Below, one piece after another: positions 46,065 to 60,118 of a DNA stretch of 64,000 bases. Source of the DNA: Luzula sylvatica (taxonomy: Eukaryota > Streptophyta > Magnoliopsida > Poales > Juncaceae); contig OX326958.1 of NCBI GenBank assembly GCA_946800325.1, positions 1,498,001 through 1,562,000 of the forward strand. Direction: 5' to 3'. Position numbers and translations under genes: made by a program. How positions within the stretch are numbered: position 1 is the stretch's first letter; each line of letters opens with the position of its first letter. Under the pieces are notes generated by a model. It worked only from the letters and a program-made list of their open reading frames with translations. It searched no databases and was not told the DNA's origin.

Positions 46065-49000
46065 ATCAAGAAAATCAAGAAACATAATAATTTTTAATGC
46101 GCAGGGAGATTTGAATCATTGGATAGGGTTGTTCACCCGTTTCGACTCATTTTTCAACAAGTATATCAGGCTCGACGAAGAATCAACCCTAGAAGAATAT
46201 ATAAGTCGCTCTTTTCCTCGCGAGGCCGTTCTTCAGATTCTCAGGGTTTCTCGCATTATTTTGGAGAACTGCTCTAACCGCCACATCTATTCCTCTTTCA
46301 TGGTACTTTTTTATTTTATTTTACAACAATATATTTATTTCACAGAAAATAATATTATCTGTGTATATAATATGCAGCATTTCGCAAGCCTTTTAAGCAG
46401 TACCGATGATGATGTCATCGAATCGACCCTCCAAACCCTAATGGCGCTTACGAACAAATCGGGTGGTTGTAAAAGTCCAGTAATTCGCATCGCTCACTTG
46501 AGCTCGAAGTTATTCTCTCTCGCGCAAGGTTGGGGTAGCAAAGAAGGAGGTCTCGGTTTAATTGCATGTTGTATCCCCAATCCTGAAACGGGTATGAACG
46601 GGTCGACTCTCCATTTCGAGTTCTACTCCTCCCTAAACGGGTCTAACGGGTTACGGGTTATCCATGTACCCGATACTCATCTCTTCAAGGGTACCGACCA
46701 TGAATTATTCACTAAATTGGTCGAGGAATATAGCGTACCGGTTGCAAACAAGTTTGCTTTGCTCACAAGGTTGAGATTTGCTAGGGCTTTTGAGTCTCTT
46801 GAACGCCGGTACCAATTTGTCTGTATCAGATTATACGCGTTTATTTTACTGGTACAATCTGGTCGTGAATCAGAGGATATTACCGCCTTTTTTGCAAATG
46901 AACCTGAGTTCATCGACGAGTTACTCTCTTTGCTGAGCTACGACGAGATCCCAGAGAAGGTATTGCTATTATAACTTATTAGGGTTTAGGGTTTTAAAAG
47001 TTTGTTGAACTAAAATATATTCTTATTGTACAGGTACGAATCCTCGGGATTCTATCTCTTGCAGCGCTATGTCAAGACAGGTCGCACCAACCAACCTTGT
47101 TAGCCTCGATCACAAGTGGAGGTCACCGTACCATTCTCCCAACGATACTACAAAAATCAATCGATTCGGTACTATCTACCACGTGTTCGACGAAATGGTC
47201 GACCATCTTCACCGAGGTTCTTTTCTCTCTCCTCTCCGTGCTAGTCTCGTCCACTCAAGGTTCTCTCGCCTTACAAGACGCTGGTATAATCCCAACGCTT
47301 CTCCCCCTTCTGAAAAATACCGATCCTCAAAATTTGCAATTGGTCACCACTTCTCTGAGCGTGATTGAGGGTCTTTTGGATTATCACCCTCCTTCTTCGT
47401 CCTTGTTTCGTGATCTTGGCGGACTGGACGAGTCCATTTCACGTCTACAAGCAGAGGTTTTAGCGGTGGAGAGTACCGCTGCGTCGAGTACTGTTCGGGG
47501 ATCGAGTAGTAGGAAAGGTAAAGAAGTCGAGACGGTACAAGTCCAGCCTCTTTATTTTGACACGTTGGTTTCGAATGATCGAAAAGCGTTGATTATGTCT
47601 CTTTTACGGGTCATTTCTCTCGCTACGTTTGCACCCGGCTCGACTGCCCGTGTTGATGGGTCCGAGGAGAATTTGCTTCCGCAATGTTTATGCGCAATTT
47701 TCAAAAAAGGGAAGGATTTTGGTGGGGGAGTTTTCTCATTAGCGGCCCAAGTCATAACGGATCTTATCCATAAAGACCCGACTTGTTTCCCCACTTTAGA
47801 ATCCACGGGTCTGCCCGGCGTGTTTATCGATGCGATTGCTAACGGGTCGGGTCCTTTGTGCAGCTCGGATGTGGTGACGTGTATACCGCCTTGTTTGGAC
47901 GCGCTTTGCTTGAATAATAACGGGTTGAATCTAGTGAAAGAGAGAAATGCTTTGAAGTGTTTCGTGAAGATATTCACCTCCAAGTCGTACCTGAAGGTGT
48001 TAACCAGCGAGACGACTGCTTTGGTTTCGAGCGGTTTGGACGAGTTGCTTCGCCATGCATCGTCTCTGCGGCCTTTTGGGGTCGAAATGGTAATTGAGAT
48101 TCTCGATACTATCGCCAAAATCGGGCCCGGTTCCGGTTCGGGATCTGATTCTCATTCTACAGTTTCGCCAATGGAGACTGACGAGTCAGAGAAAAATCTG
48201 GATCAGAATAACGACGTGGAGTCATTCGTACAACGATGTATCTCTAATGTGGTACGGTTGCTCGAACCCATAGTCCAGAATTTGGACACTTGTCGCATGT
48301 TTGTGGAGAAGAAAGGTGTCGACGCGGTACTCAGACTGTTTGATCTTCATTCGGTACCACTCAGTCCGTATCAGGTGCATTCTATGGGAGTCACTTTATC
48401 AGGTGCATTCAAAAATTTCTCCCCAACTCAGTCTGTATCGATGGTACGGATCGTCAGAGTTTTCCTTCAAGACAAAATTATCGCGACGAACAAGGTATTG
48501 GATTCGGTATGTGAATACAGACTGCTAAAACTCGATCCATGTAAGGTAGAAGAAGTCCTGAGATCTCTCTCTAGCTTGGAAGGCTTGTTGCATCTCGGTT
48601 TTTTCATTGTGAAGAATAATGCGGTCATGATGGCTGAGCTGGCCGTGTCAGAAAATGAGGTTTTGAAAAAACTTGCGAAAGTTTATGCAGAAGTTGCTTG
48701 GCAAGCTACGTTGATCGAAGATTCCGTGTCGGAGGAGACGAAGCTTCCTGATACCATTGCGGAAGAAGCCGATACCAGTACCAGTACTGGTACGAGTCGA
48801 GATGATGATATGGTATCGAGTACTCCGACAGAAAGGGAGAGTGAAGTGGCATCGCAAGCAATTGAGCGGTTCCCAGATTCAGCGACAAGGAGTCATAGTA
48901 CCGGTACGGGTATGGGTACGAGTGTTGACCAGGATTTTGCATCGGTTGTAAGAACCGCTACAAATGTGCACAGACAAGGGAGATTGTCCAGCATGACACG

Positions 49001-52000
49001 CCTACGTGGCAGTGAAAGCCGGTTAATACGGCACTTGGATGCTTTACATTCAACCCATTCTGATCTGGAGGGTTCTCTTTCCGCACTGGAGAGCACCATG
49101 AGCGCATTAACCGGAGCCAAGAAAGTCCCTCATTCTCTTGTTTCTGAAGTACAACAAGTACGATCCATTTATCAAATAATTATGATATTTTCTTTTTCTG
49201 AAACTAAAATGCATTTTGATAATTTCATAACAGATGTTGAACAAGCTACGTGCAACGATAATCTCTTTCCTGAACATGATTGTAAAATGTCTACCTGGGC
49301 GAAGAAGAACCGAAACGACGCTAGGCCAGTACTCGAGATCTGTGCTAAACGCACTCTCTCAATTCTTCCTCTCCGCGTTGAACTATGACGGTTACTACTC
49401 ATCGTACACTGTCAAATGTCGCTATCTCGGCAAGGTCTCCGAGGACATGCAAGCCCTAACATTCGATGCAAAGCGTCGCGCATGTTATTCCACCACCGTA
49501 AATGGGTTCTACGTGAACGGTACTCTGAAACAACTACTCACCACTTTCGAGGCGACCACTCAGTTATTATGGACTATACCGTTCTCTTCTATTGATGATA
49601 AATCCCCAAAATTTCCCTCGTGGCTTCTAGAAACTATGCAGAATTATTTCAAGCTGCTCGAGTATTTTGTGAATTCATCGTACTTGCTTTCACCTTCGGC
49701 CCCTCAGAGCGCGCAACTACTCGTACAACCTGTCTCGAGCGATTTATCCATAAATCTCTTTCCTGTACCCCGCGAACCCAAGGGATTGGTGCGCTTGCTC
49801 CATACACAGGTTCTTTAAACTTTTTAAAATTCTAATGTAATTTAAAATTACGAAAATACCCTTACCTTTTGGTTGTCGTGTAACAACAGGTTCTGGAAGC
49901 GGTGCTGCCGATTTGGAAAAGCCCAATGCTCCCTAGTTGTCCCCAAACGATAATCTCCCCGTTAACCACCATAATAGAGCATATATGTTCTGAAATTGGT
50001 GATGTCAAGAATAATACCCATGGAGAAGATCAATTGCGTGCCGCAAATCGAATCATTCCCCAAATCAGCGAAGCGACTGCAACGGCAATTGTGGATATGG
50101 GGTTCTCTAGAGCTCGTGCCGAAGAGGCCTTGCGTAACGTGGGTTCGAACAGTGTCGAGCTGGCTACTGATTGGTTGTTTAGCCACCCCGAAGAAGCCGT
50201 GCAGGACGATGTACAGTTCGCACAAGCCCTTGCCCTTTCTTTAGGGACCAACAATAATAACAACACCGATTCTGAAGAAGGCAAGGAGGACTCGTCAGCC
50301 GAAGCAGCCAATAATGTTGCGGCACCTGTCCTGCCTTTGGATGTTATTCTTTCAGTGGTGGGACGATTATTCCAGAAGAACGACGACTTGGTCGTGCATT
50401 CCTTGAGCGATTTGTTGGTCACGCTCTGTAACAGGAATAAGGGCGAGGACGGGAACATGGTCGTGTGTTTTCTCATCGAAAAACTCAAGAAATGTCCCGT
50501 GGGCCCCGGCACCGATACTGGTGAATTGTGCTCTATAGTCCACACGCTCGCATTGTTGTTAACCGGGGTTCCGAGTACGCGTGAGATTGCATCTACTAAT
50601 GCTGTTGTTTCGACTGTTCTGGGCATTTTGGATTTGGTTTGCTCTTCTCCGAGAAAAGGAGATGATTCGAGTGACAAAACAATGAGCTCGCTTTTGTTTA
50701 TTCTAAACAACATGTTACAAGGAAAAACTGTTATATCATTCCCAGATCGTAATTCAGTCAAAGAACGAGAAAAAGAGGGGGTAACCGTGGAGGAATTCTT
50801 CGGTACGATTCTTGGCAAGACTTGCGGTTATTTGACCGAGGAAGAAAGTCAAAGGGCTCTGACGATTGTTTGCGAGTTGATTAAACAATCCGTACCTGGA
50901 TCTGTGATGCAACCGTGTTTTCAATTATGCGCACGATTAACCAAGATCCATTCTCTCTCTACTCGCTTTATAGAAACCGGAGGTTTATCTGCTCTTTTAA
51001 GCTTACCGACCAGTTCTGTTTTTTCCGGTTTTGACACCATGACGTCTGTTATCGTGCGGCATCTTGTAGAGGATCCGCAGACTCTCCAGTCCGCATTCGA
51101 ACTGGAGATGAAGCAAGCTCTTAACGGGTCGAGTTTAATTTCCCGGCACGGGGCCCGTGTTTCTGTTCGGACTTTTCTGACCACTCTGGCACCGCTCATT
51201 TCTAGAGACCCTGTAATTTTTATGAAGGGTGCTACTTCTGTCTGCAGACTGGACTCGTCCAGTGGGGGACGAATGTATATGGGCTTGCTAAAGGATAATA
51301 AAGAAAAAGACAAGGATAATAAAAATGAAAGTACGCCAGCTGGCAGGTGCGCAAGGGTTCAGAAAAGGGTCCCGGCTAGTCTTTCTCTGGTCATGGATCG
51401 GCTTTTGGAGATTGTTTTGAGCTATGAACCCGAAATTGAAGAATCCTCTGATAAAGACAAATCTTTGGCGGTAGCGATGGAAATTGACGAGGTTAGTAAC
51501 ACCAAGGGTAAATCGAAGGTTGATGAGGTGTCAGAAAAGCCGAGCGGCGCTAGGGTTTCTCTTGTTCTGAAATTGTTAAGTGAAATCATGCTCTGGTACT
51601 CCCACGCGGTGTTGGTGTTGCTCAAAAGGGACTCTGAAATGATGCAATCGCGCGGTACCTTTGGCATCGTGCATCATGTATTGCACAATTTGTTGCCTTC
51701 ATCTAGCAACAAGGGCTGCGAGAGCATTACTGGTAACGATACGAGTGGACATATCACAGAGAGGGCTGCGCTTTTTCTTGTCATGTTGTGCAATCATAAG
51801 GGCGAGGGGCGGAGAAGGATTGTCAGTGAAATCATAAGGGCGTTTTCGTCTTTTCTGGGTAGTAGTAACAGTACAAGTGCTGGTACGAGTAGCAGCAGTA
51901 GTGCGAACTCAAATGGAGGCGCGATGGTACCTGACACAAAGGCGTGGTCTCTCTGTTACCTCGTTAGCTTGATACTATCTCGCCATGGCGGGTCGAGTAA

Positions 52001-55000
52001 TAGCATGCCGGGTCTAGGCTGCTCACCCGAAATTGCCCGTGCTATGATTGACGGAGGCATGATAGAATCCTTATCGAGTCTTCTAAAGGTTATTGATCTA
52101 GACCATCCCGAGGCACCTAAAGTTTGCAATCTGGTTCTTAAGTCTTTGGAGAGCCTAACCAGAGCAGCCAATTCCAGCGAACATGTGGTCAAACCAGATG
52201 ATTCGATGAAGAACCGAACGACCGGCTCTGCATTCTTGACCATCGAACCCGATAGTGCCGGTACTGAAATGGCGAGTAACGAAGAGCAAGGGGTGGAAAG
52301 AGACCAACAGATTGAGATCCAAGAGCAAGATCGAATTTCCGAAGAAGATACGGGTATGGATCGAGGGGAAGAAGACGAGAACCCGCGAGAGGATTCTGGT
52401 TTGGGTTTGGTCAGAGACGAGGATCTGCGGGACGATGATGACGAGGATGAAGAGGAAAGGGACGAAGATGACGATGACGAGGATAATGATGACGATGATG
52501 ATCAAGAAGATGCCGTGACGGTTATTGGAGAGGATCATGGGGCCCACATGATACCACTTGCCGGTACAAACCTTATGGACGACGACGATGATGACTTCAA
52601 CGAGGAACAGGTGGAGGAAGAGGAAGAGGAAGAGGACGTCGCCCCTGTGAACCGGTTCATAGAAGTGACTTGGCAAGGCGGGGGTCTCGATAATCTTAGG
52701 GTTTCACGCGGGCGCGGGTTCATTGAAATAGCTTCCGAATCAGTGGGAGGCGTTGATCAAACCGAAGAGCTGTTCAATCTGCACCGTTCACTCCGTAATG
52801 AGCGGCGTCGCCAGACTGGCAACAGCAGTAGTACCACTCAATGGACTGTAGACCGATCAGGCAATTTAACCGGGTTTCGGCAACCATTGATTGACAGGTC
52901 AGACCACCGTTCAGGCAATTTAACCGGGTTTCGGCAACCATTGAATGACAGGTCAGACCGTTCAGGCAATTTAACCGGGTTTTGGCAACCATTGAATGAC
53001 AGGTCATCGACGCCCCTACATATTCCCTCGAGGGAAGGAGCGGTGAACCCCATTGCTCGGCACTACCTGGATGGAAACAGGATACCTAATGAAGGTTCCG
53101 CATCTTTGTTTCGTGAGGACCAATTGGGAACTTCCAACCCCCCATCCCAATTTCTCGATTTTTCTCTCGGGATGGAATCTTTGCGTATCGGTGGGAGAAG
53201 TAGGAGTGCATGGGTTAGCCGATGGACTGACGATGGCCAACCTCAGACTACTCTGTCGGCCTCGTCCATTGCCCAAGCCGTTGAGGATTATTTTATCTCT
53301 GAAATCCCAGCGGTTCCTCTCCAAACTGCCAGTAATCCTAATCCTATCCCTGAAGGCCTCCCAAATACTGCCTCAACAACGCCGCCATTGATTAACGCTG
53401 ACGTGGAGATGCAACCTTCTAGCAGCCCTCCACCTGTCGCTGCAGGTTTCGTCGAAGAAGGCAGCCCTCCACTGGTGGAAGCAGGAATTATCGAAGAAGG
53501 CAGTGAACATGTTTTACCCGATTCCGAGCAGGTTATGGGAGAGCATTCGAACAGGGATGCTCCCATGTCTGACATGGACAGTTGTCACGCTGTCATTTCG
53601 TCTAACCTTCCCGCAGCGGAATTGAGCGACGCGCATGATGTAGATACCACCGGCATGGGTACAAACAGCACGGAAAACGAGGCCGGTACGGATGTGGTAG
53701 AAGAAGCTGAGCCCGAGTCCGAGAACCTTGTTGTGGTAGAAGAGGGCGAGCCCGAGCCTGAGCCTGAGGCCGGCGAAGAAGCGGAAAATGCGGAAAATGA
53801 GATTGACCCCACTTTTCTCGAGGCATTACCTGAGGATTTGAGAGCCGAGGTGTTGGCTTCACAGCAAAACCGACAATCTGGTGGCGGATCTGGGGGACAG
53901 GACGAGGAAGTAGCTGCAGCGTCTGGTACTGACGTGGCGAGTGAAGAGATCGATCCTGAATTTTTGGCTGCATTGCCGCCAGATATACAGGCTGAAGTTC
54001 TAGCGCAGCAACGGGCTCAGAGGCTTGCCCAAGCGCGTGCACAAGCTCAGCCAGCTGGCCAGCCCGTTGACATGGATAATGCCTCGATTATCGCCACTTT
54101 CCCACCTGAGATTCGTGAAGAGGTAAATTAATTTCAATGCACTTATTTAAGATTTGGGGTAAATTTCATTTTTCGTTTTCTTTACAGGTACTTCTGACAT
54201 CGTCAGAGGCAGTTTTATCAGGACTACCGTCAAATCTACTAGCAGAGGCCCAGTTACTCAGAGACAGAGAGCTGAATCGGTACAGATCTAGAGGAAGTTT
54301 ATTTGGTGGGGCCCACCACCACCACCACCATCACAGGCTCGGCACAGGCAGTAGGAGATTCACTATAGACGGGCATCACCAATCTGTAATGGATAGAGGA
54401 GTTGGGGCTTCTTTAGTGAGGCGCGCGGTCCCCACTCTCACATCTAGTGATGGATCCAAGGGTAAAGAAAGGGACATTGAGGGTGCCCCCCTTTTTGATA
54501 AAGGCTCCTTGGAAGCCATTGTTCGTCTTTTTCAGTTAGCTCCGGTCTCTCTTTCTTCTCTCTCTCTCTCTCTGATTTATTTATTATTATCTTTTTAAAC
54601 TCATCTTTTAATTTCGACTATGTTTTGTCGGTATAGCCTTTAAGCAAAGGAATACTCCAGAGGCTTATGTTCAACATGTGTGCAAATTGCGTGACTCGAA
54701 AGATGCTAGTTGGTCTTATGGTTGACATGATTAGACCCGAAGCTGATGGACCTGGTGCGTCTAGAAATTTCGGTCAGTGCAGGCTTTATGGCAGTAAGAC
54801 CAATGTTGTCTATGCTCAACCCCAATCCTCCAGTGGTAAAATTACCTCCCCATCCTTTCTTCTTTCTTTCTTTCTTTCTTTTTATTGACTTCGTTTGCTC
54901 TCTCTCTCTATGAAGGTCTGCCACCACTAGTCACGCGGAGGATTCTAGAAAACCTAACCTATCTGGCATCAAGCCACGAATCCGTGGCAGACATTTTATC

Positions 55001-57857
55001 GCTCTCCGAACCCTTGGATAGTGTTGAAAAGGATGTGGTAGAGGGGAAGGGCAAAGACGTAATTTCTCAGTGCAGTAATACTCCTCTCTTGTTGTTTCTA
55101 AAGCTACTCAAGGCTCCTCTGTTTTTGCGCAGCAGAGTCCATCTAGAGCAGGTATATTTTTTTTTCTAATTTAACTTCAATAAACTATCAACATTAATTT
55201 AACATTCGCCATTTCTTATTCAGGTCATGACGTTGCTCGAAGTGGTAGTGACCAACGCGGTGTTAAAAATCGATATCCTTTCCTTATCTGATATTCCTTC
55301 TGACACCCCGTCAGATCCAATACAAGCACTGGCAACAGCTGCTCTTGGCGGACTAGACCCTAATTTCAGTCTCGAGAGTCCAGGACCTATTCGGCCTGAA
55401 CCCGTTTGTGCCAAAAGTTCTCACAATATCTACGCCGTTTTGACCGCTCTTCCCGAGTCCGAGCTAGGCAATCTCTGTTACATTCTCTCTATCGAAGGGT
55501 AATTAATTAATTAATTATTAACCACTTTTTTTTATTGGGTAACATATGATTATTTTTTGAATTCAACTAGGTTGCCGAGCAAGGTATATTCGTTAGCATC
55601 TGAAGTGATAAAAAAGCTGGCATCGACAGCGATGGTTCGTCGCAAATTCTTCTCGAGTGAACTCGCAACCCTAGCTCAAACCTTGAGCTCGTCAGCGATA
55701 TCAGAGCTTTCGAACCTCCGTACCAACCAAACTTTGGGAATCAATTCCGTGGCCGGTACGGCCATTTTACGTGTTTTACAAGCTTTATGCACGCTCAGTC
55801 CAGAGTCGGAACCAAACCCTGTTCTCTTTGACCTGAACTCGTCTCTCGAGCAATTATGGCAAGAACTGAGCGAGTGCATAAGTTTGACCGAGTCAAAGAT
55901 CGGTCAAAGTCAAACCTTAACTTCAGGTGGCGAGCCCGGTGCAGGAACCGTCTCTCAGCCTCTACCTCCCGGTGCGCAGAGACTTTTACCATTCATCGAG
56001 TCTTTCTTCGTCTTGTGCGAGAAATTACAAACAAACCCTTCCATGTTTCAACTCGAGAATCAGAATAGCGCTCCGTCTCCTCAAAGGGAAAATCTGGTTT
56101 CTTTTGCACGTGTCGCTGAAAAGCATAAAAGATTGCTCAACGTGTTTATCAGACAAAACCCTAGTTTGCTCCAGAAATCTCTCTCGATGATGCTTAAAGT
56201 GCCTCGCTTAATCGAATTCGACAATAAAAGGTCGTATTTCAGGTCGAGGATGAGATTGCATAATGATAATCAGTTGTCAGGATCTATAAGGATAAGTGTG
56301 AGGCGTGCTTATATTTTGGAAGATTCGTATAACCAGTTGAGATTGAGACGGTACCAAGATTTAAAAGGGAGATTAACGGTACAATTTCAAGGAGAAGAGG
56401 GTATCGATGCTGGAGGGCTCACCAGAGAGTGGTACCAGTTGCTTTCTAGGGTTATTTTTGATAAAGGGGCTTTGCTTTTTACTACTGTGGGGAATAACGC
56501 GAGTTTCCAACCAAACCCTAATTCTGTGTACCAGACTGAACATCTCTCCTATTTCAAGTTTGTTGGCCGTGTGGTACGTGATTTTTCATTTTCTTTTTAT
56601 CTCCTCTGTTTCTAATATGTTTTTATTATTATTATTATTTTTTTAATGGATTGTTTTTTGTATAGGTTGCGAAAGCTTTATTTGATGGGCAATTATTAGA
56701 CGTGCATTTTACACGCTCTTTCTACAAACACATGCTTGGCGTGAAAGTTACTTATCACGATATCGAAGCCGTGGATCCTGATTACTACAAGAACTTAAAG
56801 TGGATGCTCGAGGTTTGTTTCTTTTCTTCCTTTTAATTATTATTTTTTCTTCTGAATCTCTATTTATTTATTTGTTTTTTTGAACAGAATGATATCAGTG
56901 ATATCCCTGATATGACCTTTAGTATGGATGCCGACGAGGAAAAACACATCTTATACGAGAAAAACGATGTAATCTTTTCATTTATTCAATAATATTTTTG
57001 ATAATAAATAAATAAAAAAGAGAAATATTAAATATGGTGTTTGTTTATTTAGGTGACGGATTATGAGCTAAAGCCGGGTGGAAGGAACTTGAGGGTGACA
57101 GAGGAAACGAAACATGAATACGTAGATCTCGTAGCGGATCACATTCTTACAAACGCTATTCGCCCTCAAATTAATGCTTTTCTAGAAGGTTTCACTGAAT
57201 TAATACCTCGAGATCTCATCTCCATTTTCAATGATAAGGAGCTCGAACTCCTCATCAGCGGCCTCCCTGAAATCGACTGTACGTACCACCTTTTATTTTT
57301 TATTTTTATTTTTATGGAAATCTTTTGTTTTAATTTGAGATTTTGCTGATTATAGTGGATGATTTGAGAGCAAATGCGGAGTATATAGGGTACACAGCCG
57401 CGTCTCCAGTAATTCAGTGGTTTTGGGAAGTGGTTAAAGGTTTCAGCAAAGAGGATATGGCTCGTCTTCTTCAATTCGTCACAGGAACTTCTAAGGTCTG
57501 TTTAGGGTTTAGGGTTTCAAAATTCTTCGTGAATTGGGTTTCAAAATTGAAATCTTTCTTTTTTAAGGTACCGTTGGAGGGGTTCAAGGCGTTACAGGGA
57601 ATATCAGGAGCCCAAAGGTTTCAAATTCACAAGGCGTATGGCGCTCCTGAGAGGCTTCCTTCAGCTCATACCTGGTACGGTTATATTCTTTTGTACCGGT
57701 ACGGAAATATTTAGGGTTTGATATATTTGAGATTAATTATGTTGTGTTGTGCAGTTTCAATCAGTTGGATTTGCCAGAGTACAACACGAAGGAACAATTG
57801 GAAGAAAGGTTGTTGCTCGCAATACATGAAGCTAGTGAAGGATTTGGTTTCGGTTAA
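45107..57857 (+). CDS. UPL1/2-like: HECT E3 ubiquitin ligase, UPL1/UPL2 type
   Basis: There are eighteen exons: 45107-45139, 45931-46026, 46105-46302, 46378-46959, 47034-49157, 49234-49809, 49890-54122, 54188-54544, 54637-54835, 54916-55151, 55224-55498, 55571-56573, 56666-56812, 56888-56968, 57053-57278, 57356-57495, 57568-57674 and 57755-57857. They make 3571 residues, close to known plant UPL1/2. Domains in order: armadillo-like DUF908/DUF913 regions; a UBA (about 1261-1300, [16 protein letters not shown]); a UIM-like [13 protein letters not shown]; acidic tracts (about 2050-2115); and [22 protein letters not shown] motifs (DUF4414/UBM). The HECT domain runs from about 3225 to the end ([33 protein letters not shown]). 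The catalytic Cys is residue 3538 in [12 protein letters not shown]; its codon is split by the last intron. HECT ligases accept ubiquitin on this Cys and pass it to substrates. The 4.2-kb exon 7 carries an in-frame triple repeat. Confidence 0.97.
46033..46063. repeat. (TC)n next to the exon 2 donor of UPL
   Basis: A tract of about 15 TC units starts six bases after the GT at 46027. Confidence 0.95.
52853..53008 (+). repeat. In-frame 51/54-bp minisatellite inside UPL exon 7
   Basis: Three units encode [35 protein letters not shown] and [16 protein letters not shown]. Because the unit length is a multiple of three, the reading frame survives copy-number change. It lies in the disordered region between the acidic tract and the UBM-type motifs. 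Confidence 0.9.
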
Positions 57858-58630
57858 TTTTTCAAGAAAATTACCTCCTTTTCTTTGTGATTTATCATTT
57901 TTGCGGTTATCATCATGTACAGGTATTTTTATTTCCTTGGAAAACATTTAAATATTGCGACATTTTGCTCACATTGTTTTCTTATTTATTTGCAAGATTT
58001 AAAAGGGATGGGATGGAATAAAGCTAGAAATAAGATATACCAAATTGCGATAAATCACGAGTTGGTTTGAGAATTGGAGAGTATATTTTTCTTGCTCTGA
58101 CGAAAGGTCGTTCGTTGTCTGTTTTGCGATGGGAGAGAAACAAAGAAAGAGAGTGAGAGATGTAAATGATTTGAATATATATTCTGTTTAATATTTCATT
58201 TTGCTTTGTTTTTTTGAATGCTGTAATGTCTGCTTCCAACTCGTGCGGGAAGTAATAAGTATTAGATCTTTTCTAAATCAATAATAATAGCTGTTTTTAT
58301 TCCATATATCTTGCATTATTTTCTTTATTTAATATATCTCGTATGTTTATGATGTCATGACATTCACGATATTGTTGTAGAGGTGTTTATGACATTTCTT
58401 TTGACCTTTTGCTGGGTTAAGACATGAAATTGCACATCTTTATTTCTTAAATATACGGCAAAGAAAAATTCTACAAACTCATAATTATTTTACAAATTCA
58501 TTCCCGAAATGTAATTTGGCCATTGGATCTATTTTGTTTTTATGTGGACCCCACTCAATTAGCTGGATATTGACTTTCAAGGGTATTTCCGTCAATTTCA
58601 TTGAGTTGAACCCTATAGAACTGAACATGG
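57858..58630. other. 3' region of UPL and promoter side of the glucosidase
   Basis: Several aataa-type signals occur after the UPL stop (e.g. near 58018 and 58279). No additional gene is seen. Confidence 0.45.
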
Positions 58631-59063
58631 ATGAGGTTAAGTCATGCAGAGTGCTTGAACAGAAATAAAATTATGTTTGGTAGAAAGGGAGCTATAATTG
58701 ATATGAAACAAAGTTTTCCCTTCACTAAATGGAAAGTACAGATTTGGAATTGGACGACTCAAAAGACTGCAAGGAAATTGAGTTTTGTTTTTATTTTGTT
58801 ATTTCTAGTAGCTTTGTTTGATCATGGTGATGAAAGTTCATTCAACAGAAGTTCTTTCCCATCTGAGTTCGTGTTCGGTACCGCCTCTTCGGCTTATCAG
58901 GCTTGACCTTTTATTTGCTAACAATTCATTAGCCATTACATTTTTGTTTTTCATAAGTTTTTAACAATTTTATTGTTTAATTTGTAATTAATAGTACGAG
59001 GGGATGCCGCGAGAAGATGGCAAGGGACCGAGCATTTGGGATTCCTTCACCCATTTACACCCT

Positions 59064-59064
<1 letters not shown>

Positions 59065-59103
<39 letters not shown>
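59065..59103. repeat. (TC)n at the exon 2 donor of the glucosidase
   Basis: The intron begins gtctctctctct: the donor GT merges directly into about 19 TC units. Confidence 0.95.
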
Positions 59104-59105
<2 letters not shown>

Positions 59106-59818
59106 GTGTGAGATAAATAATACAATTTTGCTGTGTACAGAGAAGATACAAGATGGAAGCAATGGTGATTTAGCCGATGATTTCTACCATCGTTACAGAG
59201 TAATTCCTGTATATATTTATCAAATGAAAATATTCAATTATATAAAATGCTACCTTTTCCATTAATTCCAATTCTGATGCATATCTGACAGGAGGATATA
59301 AAAACCTTGAAGAACATGGGAATGGATGCTTTTAGGATTTCAATCTCATGGCCTAGAATTTTACCAAGTAAGAATCTTTATTTATTTATTGTTTTTTTAT
59401 CATGAGAAAATTAAAAAAATGCAAATTAATTTGATATAGTAATATGCGACAACTAATCAATCATTAATTTGCAGATGGGAGTTTAAGTGGGGGAATAAAC
59501 AAACAAGGCATCGATTTTTATAATAACCTTATTGACGAGCTCTTGGCTAATGGTCATTTGCAATATATATTTTTATTATTTATACAATTTAAAAGGCTAC
59601 TCTATATGTATTATTCAATAATTCGTATCATGAATACCCTTACAAAACATGAAATATCATGAATATGCCACAAACAAAAAGAGGATACTTTCGGAACAAT
59701 TCTGAAACATAATATTTTCGTATGATTTGCATGCGTATTCATGATATTCCTTGGTTATGATCCATGATATTTCTTCTCTTGTTGGGAGTCTGATATTTTG
59801 AGATTTTATAGGGATTAA

Positions 59819-59926
<108 letters not shown>

Positions 59927-60118
59927 TGAGTTCTCCCAGTTCAGATTAGCACAATTATATAGTAGACAAATTTGATTGAACATATTAAATTAAATAAGAA
60001 TTACAAATTACAAATCAAATACAAAAATAATAATATTGAGCCCAGATGATTTACTTACAAGTTAGCCCAATTAGTGTATTAAGGATGTTTTGGTGAAACA
60101 TGGGGGCACCATATATGC

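Noticed and set aside
50030..50818. 262-residue minus-strand frame within UPL exon 7, and similar frames at 47552-48118, 52155-52676 and 53602-54042
   Set aside because: All are shadows of the UPL coding sequence; several are low-complexity complements of the acidic tract.
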